NCBI GenBank assembly: GCA_029465975.1
Contig: CM055730.1
Location: 10,195,741 to 10,259,740 of the forward strand
DNA: 64,000 nucleotides
Source: Dallia pectoralis
Lineage: Eukaryota > Chordata > Actinopteri > Esociformes > Umbridae
Direction of reading: 5' to 3'
Within the stretch, counting starts at the first letter, position 1; every line of letters begins with the position of its first letter. The translations under genes and the position numbers were made by a program. Positions 54,001-63,470 of the stretch are shown in pieces. A model generated the notes under the pieces. The model was not told the DNA's origin. It made no database searches and worked only from the letters and a program-made list of their open reading frames with translations.

Positions 54001-57000
54001 CCTCCACTCGCTCGTAGACCGCCTCCTCATCATCCGAGGAGAGGGAGTCGGACCCCCAATCACCCTGCCAGGTGTAGCGCCGCTCCTGCTGCTCCGTGGG
54101 TTGACGGTGAGCTTCATACCTCGGAGCGCTATAGCTTGCCCCTCCGAGGAATCCACTCACCGTCCGGCTCTGCGGGCTTTTTGGGTGGCTTAGCATTCTG
54201 TCACGGATGGAGCGGCGTAGTGCGGTGAAAGCCATGTGCAGAGCCAATAGATCCGTTTAACCAGGTTTATTAAAGACAACATGAACATAAAACAAACCGA
54301 GTACGGCGAAAACACACTAAACTGTGAACTTAAATCAAAGATGCGCACATAGCGACTTACACACAAACATTTAAGAACGACAGCTATATATGTACAAACA
54401 CTCACCTCTAAAACACAGTGACATGTAACAACAAACAATGCTAAGCAAGGAGTGACTTGCTAGCGACCCCTTTTATCCCCACATAAAGTGACAGATTACT
54501 AACAGCTGTGACCACGTGAAAGAGGAAGTAATCACAGCTAGTGAACACAAAACCACGGGAGTGGATCACCGAAATGGAAGTGTAGCAACGCCACCACACC
54601 AATCGTGACACATACACCAGGCTATTATTATGTAATATTCACTACTCTGTCATGGTTAGTATGGCCAGGTTAGTGCCATTTTCCTGCCACTACCCATGGG
54701 AATACACTCAAACTCTGATACAATTGGGGCCTTTGGTTTGCAACGTTGTTCATCCAGTCTTATATGAACTTGAACATCCACACAGCACCGAACTAGCAGT
54801 ATGTCCAACCTTTCCAATGTGGAGATATCCGTGTGGAAGACCCATTCTCGTTTATACAGTTTATACAGGGCCACTATCCTTAGCTTCTGTAAATGTCTAC
54901 AATGGAGATAACTATTGATCAGGTCCTTCACTGATGGTGACTTCCTGGTCTGGTAACCAATCTAAATGTGTGTGTTGTGCGTAGGTGTGGAAAGCAGTAG
55001 GTGGACCTGCTAGGATATGTGACGGGAAAGCAAACTGTTTCCTGTGGAACAGGAGACTCATTGTACGAGTGGCCGGAGGCATTTGCATGTATTCTTCATT
55101 CCGCTGGGATAAACACAAACACCTAGCTCAGCAAGACCTGTGTGCATTCACACTGTTTCGTTTCAAACATGTCAACGCACTGAATGCTTTTAAAAAACAG
55201 TGAGAAAGTTGCAGAGCGATTCTCTGTCATCGCCTGTCAGTTTTGCAGTCACAGAGCTAATGACAATTGAGTTTGTGAGGTGATATCCAGGTGAACAACC
55301 AGAGGAAGGGGCTGAGGTTAGCAAGGCGTGAGGAACTTGTCTTCATTGGTTTTGGTGTCATGACTCACTGTATTTCTGCGGTCTGGTCCGCTGTGTTCAA
55401 GCTGAGGATGTGTTTGCATTGATAACCACACACATCTGCAGACAGGGTTCGAGTGTTGTAGATGTTCAGAAGTTATTTGTTGTTTATGTTATGTTATTAT
55501 ATTACTACTTTATTCACACGTTGCACAATGTTTGCCGTTCTTTCCGGGTTCTCCTTTCGTTGGGCTACGCAGTTAGATTACGCTCTCCTCCTCCTCAGGA
55601 TAGAGAACCTTTGTGTGAACCAGTTCATGCACATGTTCCAGTCTTCCTGGAGTGACTTCGCTGATTTCGAACGGATCTTCGTCAGAATTAAGAACACCAT
55701 CTCCGGTTTGTGGTCTCTTTCATTCTCAACAATCTCTTATCTTTTCTGCCTATATGTTGAATGACTACTAGACTGAATGTCTGTACAGCTATTTCCTCAA
55801 CTGTCAATCAACCCCATGGATTTATACAATGCCCCTTCTAATTCACTAGTTGTCACAGAGTCCTTCTGTGGACACCTTGCCTGAAGCCCAAAAGACCAAG
55901 CAATGAGAGTTTTAGCGGGTATCTTTGGCTCGATCATTTGAGCACTATCCTATTTAAGGTGCATGAGCAGCAGATCAGGAAATGCAGTTTGGGACATGGA
56001 GGTCTCTGGGCAGTGCCGGAAGGGGGTTTCTGGCAGATTCTAGATCAGCATAACAACCAGGTGTACTTTGATAAGGGAGAGCAAGGAGTTGTCAGGCACC
56101 TTGTTAGCGACGGCATGGAGGAATATGGGAAAGTGTAGGTGACTGAATAGGAATTGGAGAGAGGCTACCCTAGAGGAAAGAGAGTTTGTCTGTTATGTGC
56201 CTTCCTGTTCACTTTCCCAGGCCTGGGCCACAATGCAGTCATAGTACACATAGTACAGTCATAGTACACGCAGTATAGTCATAGTACACACAGTACAGTC
56301 ATAGTACACACAGTACAGTCATAGTACACACAGTACTGTCATAGTACACGCAGTACAGTCATAGTACACGCAGTACAGTCACAGTACACATAGTACAGTC
56401 ATAGTCTCTCATCTCATTCCAGAGTATGTGATGGAGCACTGGAAAGAGGACTTCATGTTTGGCTACCAGTACCTGAATGGCTGTAACCCAGTGTTGATCG
56501 AGAAGTGCACCAAGCTGCCAGAGAAGTTCCCCGTTACACACGACATGGTGGCGGAGTGTCTGGAGAGAAACATGACCCTGGAGGAAGAAATAGCGGTAAG
56601 GGCAGACACACACACGCATAACTCCTGTATGCTCACGACTTTTTTAGAGTTATGTTCAGCTCTTGAATGACCGTGCGGTTTGCAGGCTGGCAACATCTAC
56701 ATAGTGGACTATGAGCTGATGGAGGAGATAAGTCCCAACAGTACGGACCCATGTACCCTACAGTACCTGGCAGCTCCCATCTGTTTGCTCTACAGCAACA
56801 GCCAGAACAAGGTCCTGCCTTTGGCTATACAGGTAGACGAGGGAGTGCAAAGTGGGTTGACATTAGCCAAAAGTTAATTAGCTAGTTAATGTAATAAAAC
56901 GCACTCTCCCTCCTCACGACCAGCTGGGTCAGACTCCAGGGGAGGACAACCCCATCTTCCTGCCCAGTGATAATCAGTATGACTGGATGCTGGCTAAGAT

Positions 57001-60000
57001 CTGGGTTCGCTCCTCCGATTTCCACGTCCACCAGACGATAACACACCTGCTGAGGACTCACCTGGCCTCCGAGGTGTTTGGAGTGGCCATGTTCAGACAG
57101 CTGCCTGCTGTTCATCCCGTTTATAAGGTACGCCGCCTGTGCTTCGGGCCTCCGCCTGCAAATCTGATTGATTAGTGGATTGAGTGTGATATTGATCGAT
57201 AGGTGGTTGTTTTGGGATGGGTCAGATACATTAGACGGTTGGTTTGTGGTCTGTCTTCCAGTTGCTCCTTCCTCATATTCGCTTCACCATCGCCATCAAC
57301 ACCAAGGCCAGAGAGCAGCTGATTTGTGAGTTTGGCATCTTCGATAAGGTGAGAGCCTGTCTGTGTGATTGTGTGTGATTGTGTGTGATTGTGTGTGTGT
57401 GTGTGTGATTGTGTGTGTGTGTGTGATTGTGTGTGTGTGTGTGTGTGTGTGGATGAGATGAATGGCTCGTAGATGGGCAGAGAGCGAGACAGAGAGAGAC
57501 AGAGAGAGACCTAATGTGTTGTTGGTCTCTCCTCAGGCTAATGGTACTGGAGGTGGAGGTCATGTGGAAATGATCAAGAAGGCTATGAAGACCATGACGT
57601 TCAGGTCACTGTGCTTCCCTGATTCCATCAAGGCCCGCGGGGTGGATAGTGCTGAAGATCTACCCTACTACTACTACAGAGATGACGGAAACCAGGTCTG
57701 GGAGGCCATCAAGAGGTCAGAGGTCATAATGGTCTCTCTCTGTGTGTGTGTGTGTTCTCCTTCAAAATTCAATGACTAGAAGTATAGAAATGGGAGGAGA
57801 TACCATGAAATGACTATGAGGTAGCTTAGCCATAAAGATTTGAATCCTAACCCTCAATATAAACCTAACCCAAAACCCAGATATAACCCCGACTCTAGAT
57901 ACAACACATAACCCCACCTTGGATTTGTTGTTGTTCCTAGTTTCGTGTGGGATGTGCTGTGCATCTACTACAAAAGTGATGATATAGTCCAGAACGATGA
58001 GGAAATCCAGGCGTTTGTTAAAGACGTCTGCAGTTTTGGGATGCAGGACCTGGACTGCTGTGGTGAGTACACACACATTGATCACTGTACCGAATCAACT
58101 CTCCAACGCCTGTTTTATCAACACTTTCTCGTTCTTGCACACTATCCTTCTCGGCTCTGTTGAAAGACTGAGTTAAACGTGAAGTAACATTCTAGATATT
58201 TCACCACTGCAACAAATTTTCAAACTGCTACACTTTTCTGTTGGCAAACAGCTCGTGTTTGTCTGTTGTCGTGGTGATGGTTGTGAGGAAGTCTGTGGTC
58301 TGATCAACAGACAGAACACTTTAAGGATGGTTTGTGCCGTCTGACAGACCAAATAAACGTAAACCTTTCCCGGTCAAGTGGGGACAAAGCAGCAGGAGAT
58401 AACGTATCTAGAGACGTATCTTTCGTTAAGAGGTTAGCTGACTAATCAGACGTGGCTATGAGGCAAATGCACTGCGATCAAGCCAAGCTGGCGGGTAGAG
58501 TTTCAGATAGAACTAAATAAAACCTTAGAATACAGCACATCGTATTCGTTCTCTCTATGACTCGCGTCATAACATTACATTATGCCCACACGACCGTCTG
58601 GTGGCTTTATCAGGGAATCAGCTACCACTTCCTGCTTCAAACCATCCTTCCCACTCAGCCTCAGATTCTTGGTTATATATGTATACCTTTTGCCTCTAAG
58701 TGCTGTAGGCCAGGGCCCAAAATAACAATGCAATTCTATCACGACCAGAGTAAAGGACCCAAGCGCAGATACGGTGGCGGAGACCAGGTAACACTCAAAT
58801 GATTTATTAAGGTGATAGGCAGATCCGTATACGGGGACAGGCAATGGTTCATTCACGGGGTTAGGCAGATCCGTAGTCGGGGACAGGCTGGGTTCGGTTA
58901 CCGGGAGTAGGCAGGTTCGTAGTCAGGAAAAGCTGACATATAAAGCCCGGGGAATAATCAGTACATGGGGATCACCTGGTGGAAAGGGGTGGAGACAATG
59001 ACATGCCAGGTGAGACAGATCAGGTTGTGACAAATTCAGGTGGTATTTTATAGAGTTACATACTAGGGTCCGAACATATCGAAACACAAAGAAAATGCAT
59101 ATTGCACATATAATACACAATTGCAGAAACAGATAATAAAGACAAAGAAAAACCCCTAATAACCAATAGTGTCTGTGTTTCACTTCACCGTTCCCATGCA
59201 ACTCAGTGTTGCTTAATACATTAATACAAGCAATTACATTTGAGCACATTTTATTTAGTATATCTGTCGATTGTCTTGCAATGCATTATATGTATAAGTG
59301 ATAAAGGCTTATTGTCTTTAATCTGTCGACAGTTTCCCATATTATTGTTAGTTAATGATAATTGGATTATCAGAGACATGTTTGTAAGCCTAAAGGCCAG
59401 TACGGGAATGGAGAACACCCTTGTCTGGTTCCTCTAAATGAATCCATCACGTAAATACTTCCCAAACTGGGCTTTTTTTCAATGTCTACTGACACAACAA
59501 CAATATATTAGGAGTGTTTTGACTATGATTTTAGTGAGTTGTGAAAATTGTAGAAGACCTTTTTAATCCATGTAGATCATAGTCTTAGTATATTGTGATT
59601 GGACCAAATGGATCACATGACGTGAGTGTGTGTGTGTGTGTACGTTTAGTGTGAATGTGGGGGTGTGATTGTGAGTGTGATTGTGCGAGGTGACCGCCAC
59701 TGACTTCCACCCTCTGATGAGCGCTGCAGTTCCTGTACCGGGTGGTGATACACCACGAGCCTGTTGGAGCATTTTAAGGCCACGGTGATGTGCTTGCCAA
59801 GGAATCTTTTTATGTCTCCACAGCAACCGCAGAGTCAATGAGTGATATTATGGGATCTTTCTTCTGCTTCACAATGTCCACTGTCAGTTGCTATTTATTT
59901 TTTACATTGAATTAGCTGGGGTTTATTCTGCCAATGATCCAACCTCCTCCTTGGAAGTGGCATCTGTGTCAAAAAGACCTCCCTTCAAAACCAGGAAGTA

Positions 60001-61760
60001 AAGAATCCAGTGTGCAGGTGCTAAGTGAGATCTGTCTTGCTGTTTCCTGATAAGATATGAGGGCTCATATCTTATCACGAAACAGCAAGACAGATAAGAT
60101 ATGAGGGCTCATTGGTATAGAAACCCACATTGTAGTACAGATTAATGTCATTCTCACTTCAGAATTCAGCACATTTAGATGGGAACTTGACAGAGGTGAA
60201 ATTTCATGGTGACAGCGGCCAGAGATATTTGTGTCTTGAGCGAAATGCCCAATTCCTTCTTACTAGCTAGTAATACCCGTATCATTTGATGAAACACCTT
60301 GCTTGTGGTGGCCACTGATTGGACGAACAGTCCTGGTAATTCTAGAGCGAATGCTGTGAGCACATGACCCGGGTCATCATCCAGCTATCGTGTAAGGGTT
60401 AACGCTCATTGAAGGTGTGCTTTTCCTTGGAATATTCAGAGACTGTGTTTAACATGTCGGGTGGTCTGGTGATATGCCTGGGATGTGGCTTATTTTCTGT
60501 TGTATTTTGCTATTGTGTAAAGTCCCTGGCACGTAGTGCACGTAACATTTTTCCTCGGCATTTTGATGACTTTTTTTATCCGAAAAGTGTGGTAAGACAG
60601 AAGAGCTTTTGTCGAAGTGTAGTGAGTCCTCCCTCATTACTTTGTCCTGTTTGTACTCAGAAATGACTTCATGTTCTGATATGGCAGTTTTGTTATACCA
60701 AACTATACACCTGAGCAGGTGTTTTCAGACTGATTTAACTCCTGGTTAGGAAAGCATATGTTGACTTTATTTAATTTGCATATTCTGTGTCACCAGAAGA
60801 ATATTTTATACATTGAATGGCTCTTTCTCACTCTTCTTTACTTATTTGTCATGCTATTAACTTCACAGCACTATAGTGTTCCATATTTATTATTTAACTG
60901 TTAAAAAGTGTCAGGACTGATAAATACTATATACAGATTATTTTTGTTCATGACATATTATGTATAATAAAGAGGAAATCATAGTTCCCGTTGCGAATGT
61001 GTTGAAAGTTGAAATTCATTTTGCAGAGTTTCCCAAGTCCCTGAAGACACGTGAGGAACTCACCGAGTACCTGACAGTTGTCATATTCACCGCCTCGGCT
61101 CACCACGCTGCTGTCAACTTTGGACAGGTGAGCTTTCCGTAAGCCTCTATTTGTCTTTGGCTTGGCCAGTGCGGGTCAACAGCACCCCCCAGCTTCCTGT
61201 AGATATAATGCCGGTCTTCTACGGGTGTTTCAGTACGACTGGTGCTCGTGGATACCCAATGCCCCGCCCACCATGCGGAAACCCCCACCCAAAAAAAAAG
61301 GGGTGGTGGATATTAAGTTCATCATCGAGAGCCTCCCAGACCGTGGCCGGTCCTGCTGGCATCTGGGGGCCGTCTGGGCTCTCAGTCAGTTCCAGGAGAA
61401 TGAGGTACACAAACACACACAAACACACTTTCCTGGAGTTCTTGGTACACAGAAGTACAGTGAAGGACACACATTGTTACACGCTTGGTGGTCGCCTGCT
61501 TTTGTTGTCAATGTTAAAAGAAACGGTGTGTGTGCGTGTATGTGTGCGCGCACGTGTGTGTGTGTGTGTGCATTCATTAGCTGTTCCTGGGGATGTACCC
61601 TGATGAGCATTTCATAGAGAAGCCTGTGAAGGAGGCCATGGAGTCGTTCAGGAAGAGACTGGCAGAAATCAGCAGAGTCATCAGCGCACGCAACGAAGGA
61701 AAGAAACTTCCCTACTACTATTTCTCTCCAGACAGGATCCCTAATAGTGTGGCTGTCTGA
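47937..61760 (+). CDS. alox5a: alox5, arachidonate 5-lipoxygenase (probably alox5a)
   Basis: Non-heme iron dioxygenase that makes 5-HPETE and leukotriene A4 from arachidonate at the nuclear envelope of leukocytes. Fourteen exons total 2,025 nt (674 codons), the same length as human ALOX5, and all phases join: 47937-48086, 48684-48882, 50437-50518, 50855-50977, 55599-55705, 56423-56595, 56686-56832, 56924-57127, 57262-57348, 57537-57715, 57941-58062, 61027-61127, 61234-61404, 61581-61760. Residues 1-115 form the PLAT domain; the rest is the catalytic domain. Iron ligands seen are H368, H373, H551, N555 and the C-terminal carboxylate, here Val674 instead of Ile. The MK2 serine is Thr (ERNMT), the PKA-site serine region is replaced (DLDCCEFPKS), and the ERK site YFSPDRIP is kept. 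Intron 3 has a GC donor. The a/b paralogue choice rests on weak synteny memory. Confidence 0.95.
48684..48882 (+). CDS. alox5a: alox5 exon 2
   Basis: Acceptor CCGTCGTCAG. Encodes VDSYDVTVGENLGEMELVKI to EVVLRDGK, in the PLAT domain. Donor AAAAG|GTACCT, phase 1. Confidence 0.95.
48996..49434. repeat. 48-bp minisatellite made from transposase coding sequence, about 9 copies
   Basis: Units CCTGAAGGTGTCCTGTGGTG followed by TCTGGTACCAAGACATTAGC and GGCAGACC. On the minus strand each encodes a 16-residue unit, PQDTFRGLPLMSWYQI, recognisable as the C-terminus of Tc1-like transposases. Confidence 0.95.
49435..49734. repeat. Intron copy of the 300-bp duplicated segment
   Basis: Second copy of 47344-47646. 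It replaces about 12 bp of one 48-bp unit: the array breaks after TTGAAGG and resumes with CTGGTACCAAAACATTAGCA. Confidence 0.96.
50437..50518 (+). CDS. alox5a: alox5 exon 3, followed by a GC donor
   Basis: Acceptor TTTTTTTAAAG. Encodes ARLSKDDKTRQVKQHRKQEL then ENRQKTY. The exon ends CTACAG|GCAAGA: a GC donor with otherwise strong consensus. The 82-nt length and phase 2 are what joining to exon 4 (TGGAGAGAG) requires. Confidence 0.93.
50625..50705. repeat. 13-bp tandem repeat, about 6 copies
   Basis: Units CTATGACGCGTTG/CTATGACGCGTTA in alox5 intron 3, each carrying two CpG. Confidence 0.9.
50855..50977 (+). CDS. alox5a: alox5 exon 4
   Basis: Acceptor TCCTGTGTATAG. Encodes WREWQPGWPMSIDANAHKEL to DFVLNYSK. 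Donor AAGGC|GTAAGT at 50978. The LTR element begins at intron base 13. Confidence 0.95.
51500..54196 (-). CDS. Long frame in LTR element, unknown protein with minisatellite-encoded repeats
   Basis: First ATG after the 5' LTR (54196) opens 898 codons. Residues about 1-165 are non-repetitive and acidic (SDSLSSDDEEAVYERVEEDS, WDPVLSRLVPATSDVGWGG, then a TWWRTWLDL motif). The remainder is repeats: roughly 10-residue MAPAVTPAPK-type units, 8-residue MAAASPPT units, and 9-residue MAAATTTLT units. The end is EMAVGYRGLFRTGPVLMD. An ATG inside the LTR at 54247 is also in frame. I do not recognise the family; the unique part may be a remnant gag-like or accessory protein. Translation is unproven. Confidence 0.45.
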   Translation of the reverse strand: MLSHPKSPQSRTVSGFLGGASYSAPRYEAHRQPTEQQERRYTWQGDWGSDSLSSDDEEAVYERVEEDSLEDALLWDPVLSRLVPATSDVGWGGQKTPPTVPGLQTGGGKPLELQPLPPPWEDPFLPPTSGTEKPPEGLDDQPTAIIRTWWRTWLDLQEPAPEMVATTLAPEMVAVTPASTMAPVVPPAPKMAAVVPPAPTMAPTVTPAPTMAPAVTPASTMAPAVPPALKMAAAVTPASTMAPVVPPALKMAAAVPPASTMAPVVPPALKMAPAVTPAPKMAAVVPPAPTMAPAVTPAPTMAPAVTPASTMAPAVPPALKMAAAVTPASTMAPVVPPALKMAAAVPPALKMAAAVPPALKMAVAVTPALKMAAVVPPALKMAAVVPPAPKMAAAVSPAPTMAPAVPPALKMAVAVTPAPKMAVVVTPALEMAAVATPAPKMAAAVTPASTMAPAVTPAPKMAVVVTPAPKMAVVVTPALKMAAVATPAPKMAAAVTPASTMAPAVTPAPKMAVVVTPAPKMAAAVSPASPMVPVVPTAPKMAVAVVPPAPKMAAAVSPASTMAPAVTPALKMAVAVTPALKMAVAVTPALKMAAASPPTMAAASPPTMAAASPPTMAAASPPTMAAASPPTMAAASPPTMAAASPPTMAAARRPQWLPHDAAHNGCRIAAHNGCRIAAHNGCRIAAHEGRATTTLTMAAATTTLTMAAATTTLTMAAATTTLTMAAATTTLTMAAATTTLTMAAATTTLTMAAATTTLTMAAATTTLTMAAATTTLTMAAATTTLTMAAATTTLTMAAATTTLTMAAATTTLTMAAATSPTMASATSPTMASATSHTMASATSPTMASATSPTMASATSPTMAAATTHPEPLKLAASQPLEMAVGYRGLFRTGPVLMD
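51590..53690. repeat. 2.1-kb compound minisatellite inside the LTR element
   Basis: Three adjoining families share a GGCGGCCATCGTG or GGCAGCCATCTTG core. They are about 24- to 27-bp units at 51600-52130, 24-bp units at 52130-52430, and 30- to 33-bp units at 52430-53690. Nearly all periods are multiples of three and GC content is very high. Confidence 0.95.
54616..55598. other. Remainder of alox5 intron 4
   Basis: Unique sequence between the LTR element and exon 5. No exon, element or RNA gene recognised. Confidence 0.6.
55599..55705 (+). CDS. alox5a: alox5 exon 5
   Basis: Acceptor CTCCTCCTCAG. Encodes IENLCVNQFMHMFQSSWSDF to RIKNTIS. Donor CTCCG|GTTTGT, phase 1. Confidence 0.94.
55706..56422. 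other. alox5 intron 5 with 20-bp repeat
   Basis: Contains about nine 20-bp units CATAGTACACACAGTACAGT at 56232-56400, just upstream of the exon 6 acceptor. The rest is unique. Confidence 0.85.
56423..56595 (+). CDS. alox5a: alox5 exon 6
   Basis: Acceptor CTCATTCCAG. Encodes YVMEHWKEDFMFGYQYLNGC to LERNMTLEEEIA. The mammalian MK2 site serine is Thr here. Donor AGCG|GTAAGG. Confidence 0.95.
56686..56832 (+). CDS. alox5a: alox5 exon 7
   Basis: Acceptor GGTTTGCAG. Encodes AGNIYIVDYELMEEISPNST to VLPLAIQ. Donor ACAG|GTAGAC. Confidence 0.95.
56924..57127 (+). CDS. alox5a: alox5 exon 8 (two iron ligands)
   Basis: Acceptor CACGACCAG. Encodes KIWVRSSDFHVHQTITHLLR TH with iron ligands H368 and H373. 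Ends AVHPVYK at AAG|GTACGC. Confidence 0.95.
57262..57348 (+). CDS. alox5a: alox5 exon 9
   Basis: Acceptor TGTCTTCCAG. Encodes LLLPHIRFTIAINTKAREQL to FGIFDK. Donor TAAG|GTGAGA. A (GT)n run follows in the intron (57360-57455). Confidence 0.95.
57537..57715 (+). CDS. alox5a: alox5 exon 10
   Basis: Acceptor TCTCTCCTCAG. Encodes ANGTGGGGHVEMIKKAMKTM to QVWEAIK. Donor AAGAG|GTCAGA, phase 2. Confidence 0.94.
57941..58062 (+). CDS. alox5a: alox5 exon 11
   Basis: Acceptor GTTGTTCCTAG. Encodes FVWDVLCIYYKSDDIVQNDE to FGMQDLDCC. Donor TGTG|GTGAGT, phase 1. Confidence 0.94.
58737..59032. mobile_element. Solo LTR with 5-bp target duplication
   Basis: A 296-bp segment begins TATCACGACC (TG decayed to TA) and ends GGTTGTGACA. 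It is flanked by AATTC at 58732-58736 and 59033-59037. The interior has partial internal repeats of GGCAGATCCGTA. The TGTCAC/GTGACA ends resemble those of the LTR element in intron 4, but the interiors differ. Confidence 0.85.
60033..60092. repeat. Near-perfect palindrome, 29-bp arms, 2-bp spacer
   Basis: The left arm TGTCTTGCTGTTTCCTGATA plus AGATATGAG is inverted at 60064-60092 with one mismatch. The sequence GATAAGATATGAGGGCTCAT recurs directly after it at about 60093-60113. Confidence 0.93.
61027..61127 (+). CDS. alox5a: alox5 exon 12 (two iron ligands)
   Basis: Acceptor CATTTTGCAG. Encodes FPKSLKTREELTEYLTVVIF then TASAHHAAVNFGQ, with iron ligands H551 and N555. Donor ACAG|GTGAGC. Confidence 0.95.
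61234..61404 (+). CDS. alox5a: alox5 exon 13
   Basis: Acceptor GTGTTTCAG. Encodes YDWCSWIPNAPPTMRKPPPK to GRSCWHLGAVWALSQFQENE. Donor TGAG|GTACAC. Confidence 0.95.
61581..61760 (+). CDS. alox5a: alox5 exon 14 with stop
   Basis: Acceptor ATTCATTAG. Encodes LFLGMYPDEHFIEKPVKEAM to YYYFSPDRIPNSVAV and TGA at 61758-61760. The terminal residue, whose carboxylate binds iron, is Val. Confidence 0.95.
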   Translation: MFLGMYPDEHFIEKPVKEAMESFRKRLAEISRVISARNEGKKLPYYYFSPDRIPNSVAV

Positions 61761-61900
61761 GAGAGGAAGGGGTGAGGGTGAGAGGAAGAATACAAGTGAG
61801 GCAGAGGAAGGGACAACTATGATGTGAAGACAACATTGATGTTGTGACGCAAACAAAAAACATTTTATTTATTCAAAACATTGCTCTAAATTTCATATTG

Positions 61901-61906
61901 AATAAA
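61901..61906 (+). terminator. alox5 polyadenylation signal AATAAA
   Basis: First AATAAA after the stop, 141 nt downstream, followed by TTTGTTTTTT within 25 nt as a plausible downstream element. Confidence 0.65.
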
Positions 61907-61929
61907 AGTCCTCCATTTGTTTTTTACCT

Positions 61930-63470
61930 CTAGTGTTGTAAAATGAAAGTGATCGAGTCGACCAATGGCTGTGTTAGAAGTGAGGCTGGGTAATATCAAG
62001 CAACCTGCTATAATGCTCCTTATGTGCACGCAGACATCCAGACGCCTAGTGTTTGTGTGTAGACGCCTAGTGTTTGTGTGTAGACGCCTAGTGTTTGTGT
62101 GTAGACGCCTAGTGTTTGTGTGTAGACGCCTAGTGTTTGTGTGTAGACACCTGAATGTCTGGGGCCTGATCAGATAACATCACCCTCCATAGTGACTGTA
62201 TGAACAGGCATATACTGAAACTATGTCATAGATTAACACGCTGTAGCCTCATAGCAGTTCACTCGTATCATAGAGATTTTTTCATATTAAGCCATTCTCT
62301 GTCTTATCGATTTTAAACAATCATGTTTTTGCAACTATTTTTGTGAGATGTGTGAGATATTATTAGTGAATGCATTCATTTCAAATCCAAAACGGAACTG
62401 GGTGATTTTCTGATATTTAATGTATATTTATGATATGAAGACCAATCATGTCTGAGGTTAATTCTGATGGTTTTTTGGGTATACAATTGCATGCACAACC
62501 TGGCATTTCTTTGGAGAATACTTTTATTGCTGTCCAGTATTTTCCCTGGATCGGGGTATTTGTTAATAAACAGTTTGCTCTGGAAACCCATTGTCTGCTT
62601 CAATTAACATAAACAGCCTCCATATCCTTTAAAAAGCTAACTATATCTGATAGCTTTATCTAAATATGGCATTATTAACAAACCACTCAAAAGTTCTTTA
62701 TTTTTATTTGTTTTGTTTTTGATTCTTCATATACGTTTTTCAAACATGGAAAATTAAACAAATTAAAACACATCAATATTTCTTTTAAAAACATAAGTAC
62801 AATTTTTCGTACCAAAATTCTTTACATGTACCGTTCAAAAGCAAATTCACAGACAAACACGAGGAATGATATTTGTAGGAGAGAAACAGTCATATATGTC
62901 CCAAGTCAGTAGTATAGTACTGTGGTTTTATGCAAGGAAAATTTTCTCAACACATTTAGATCATCAGACAGCATCCTATTTTTTACTGCGTGGGAGTTTT
63001 CCTTACGGAAAATGTTCCTTATGGATTGGAATATTCCATCTGCACATCATCTAACGAAGGGAGTTCCAAATTGTAATGCCGTTCACAACGTTTGACGATG
63101 TAAAGATTTCCTCAGAAAAAAGGAAAATCACTTGTTATCTGGGTTTAATTTAATCATTAAAAAGATGGCTTATCATTTTACACAGATTGAATAGAGGTCA
63201 ACTGAAATGTAAATTAACTTCAAATTAAGCACTGGGTGGTTTGATGTCTGGGCCTTACTGCCTTAGGTCAATCGACATCAAAGCCTGACGTCTCTGACAA
63301 TAACTCGGTGTGTTTGTGTGTGATCTGTGTGCAGTGGAATACAGAAAAGGAGTGTTATTTGCATAATATCACAATTCTAAGAGGTCTCTCTTGATGCCAA
63401 CACATCACTTGTGCTCTGGCTGATTTTATTTGTCAAAAATAAATAAAACACAAAAATGCATTCACAAAAT
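61930..63470. other. Intergenic stretch after alox5
   Basis: Contains about five 21-bp units AGACGCCTAGTGTTTGTGTGT at 62039-62150. The rest is AT-rich unique sequence without a recognised gene. Confidence 0.65.

Larger units (their letters stand above)
50990..54610 (-). mobile_element. LTR retrotransposon, non-autonomous, in alox5 intron 4
   Basis: Two 412-bp LTRs (50990-51401 and 54199-54610) begin TGTCACG and end CGTGACA. By eye they differ at about three positions, so insertion looks recent. The 5-bp target duplication CATAC flanks both sides (50985-50989 and 54611-54615). Minus orientation is supported by AATAAA in the minus-strand LTR, by a G-rich tract (AGTGGGGGATAC) just before the minus-strand 3' LTR, and by the long minus-strand frame. 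No protease, reverse transcriptase or integrase is present in the 2.8-kb interior. Probably Ty3/gypsy-related, but this is inference from LTR ends only. Confidence 0.93.
58063..61026. other. alox5 intron 11
   Basis: Large intron holding the solo LTR (58737-59032) and a near-perfect palindrome (60033-60092). The remainder, including 59040-60030 and 60100-61026, is AT-rich unique sequence without a recognised gene. Confidence 0.7.

Noticed and set aside
51579..54017. 812-residue and 712-residue plus-strand frames and a 757-residue minus-strand frame
   Set aside because: These are other registers of the compound minisatellite. Only the minus-strand frame that starts next to the LTR and includes non-repetitive sequence was kept, with low confidence.
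59563..59838. 91-residue minus-strand frame in alox5 intron 11
   Set aside because: Partly from a GT run; I considered an old repeat remnant but could not identify one.
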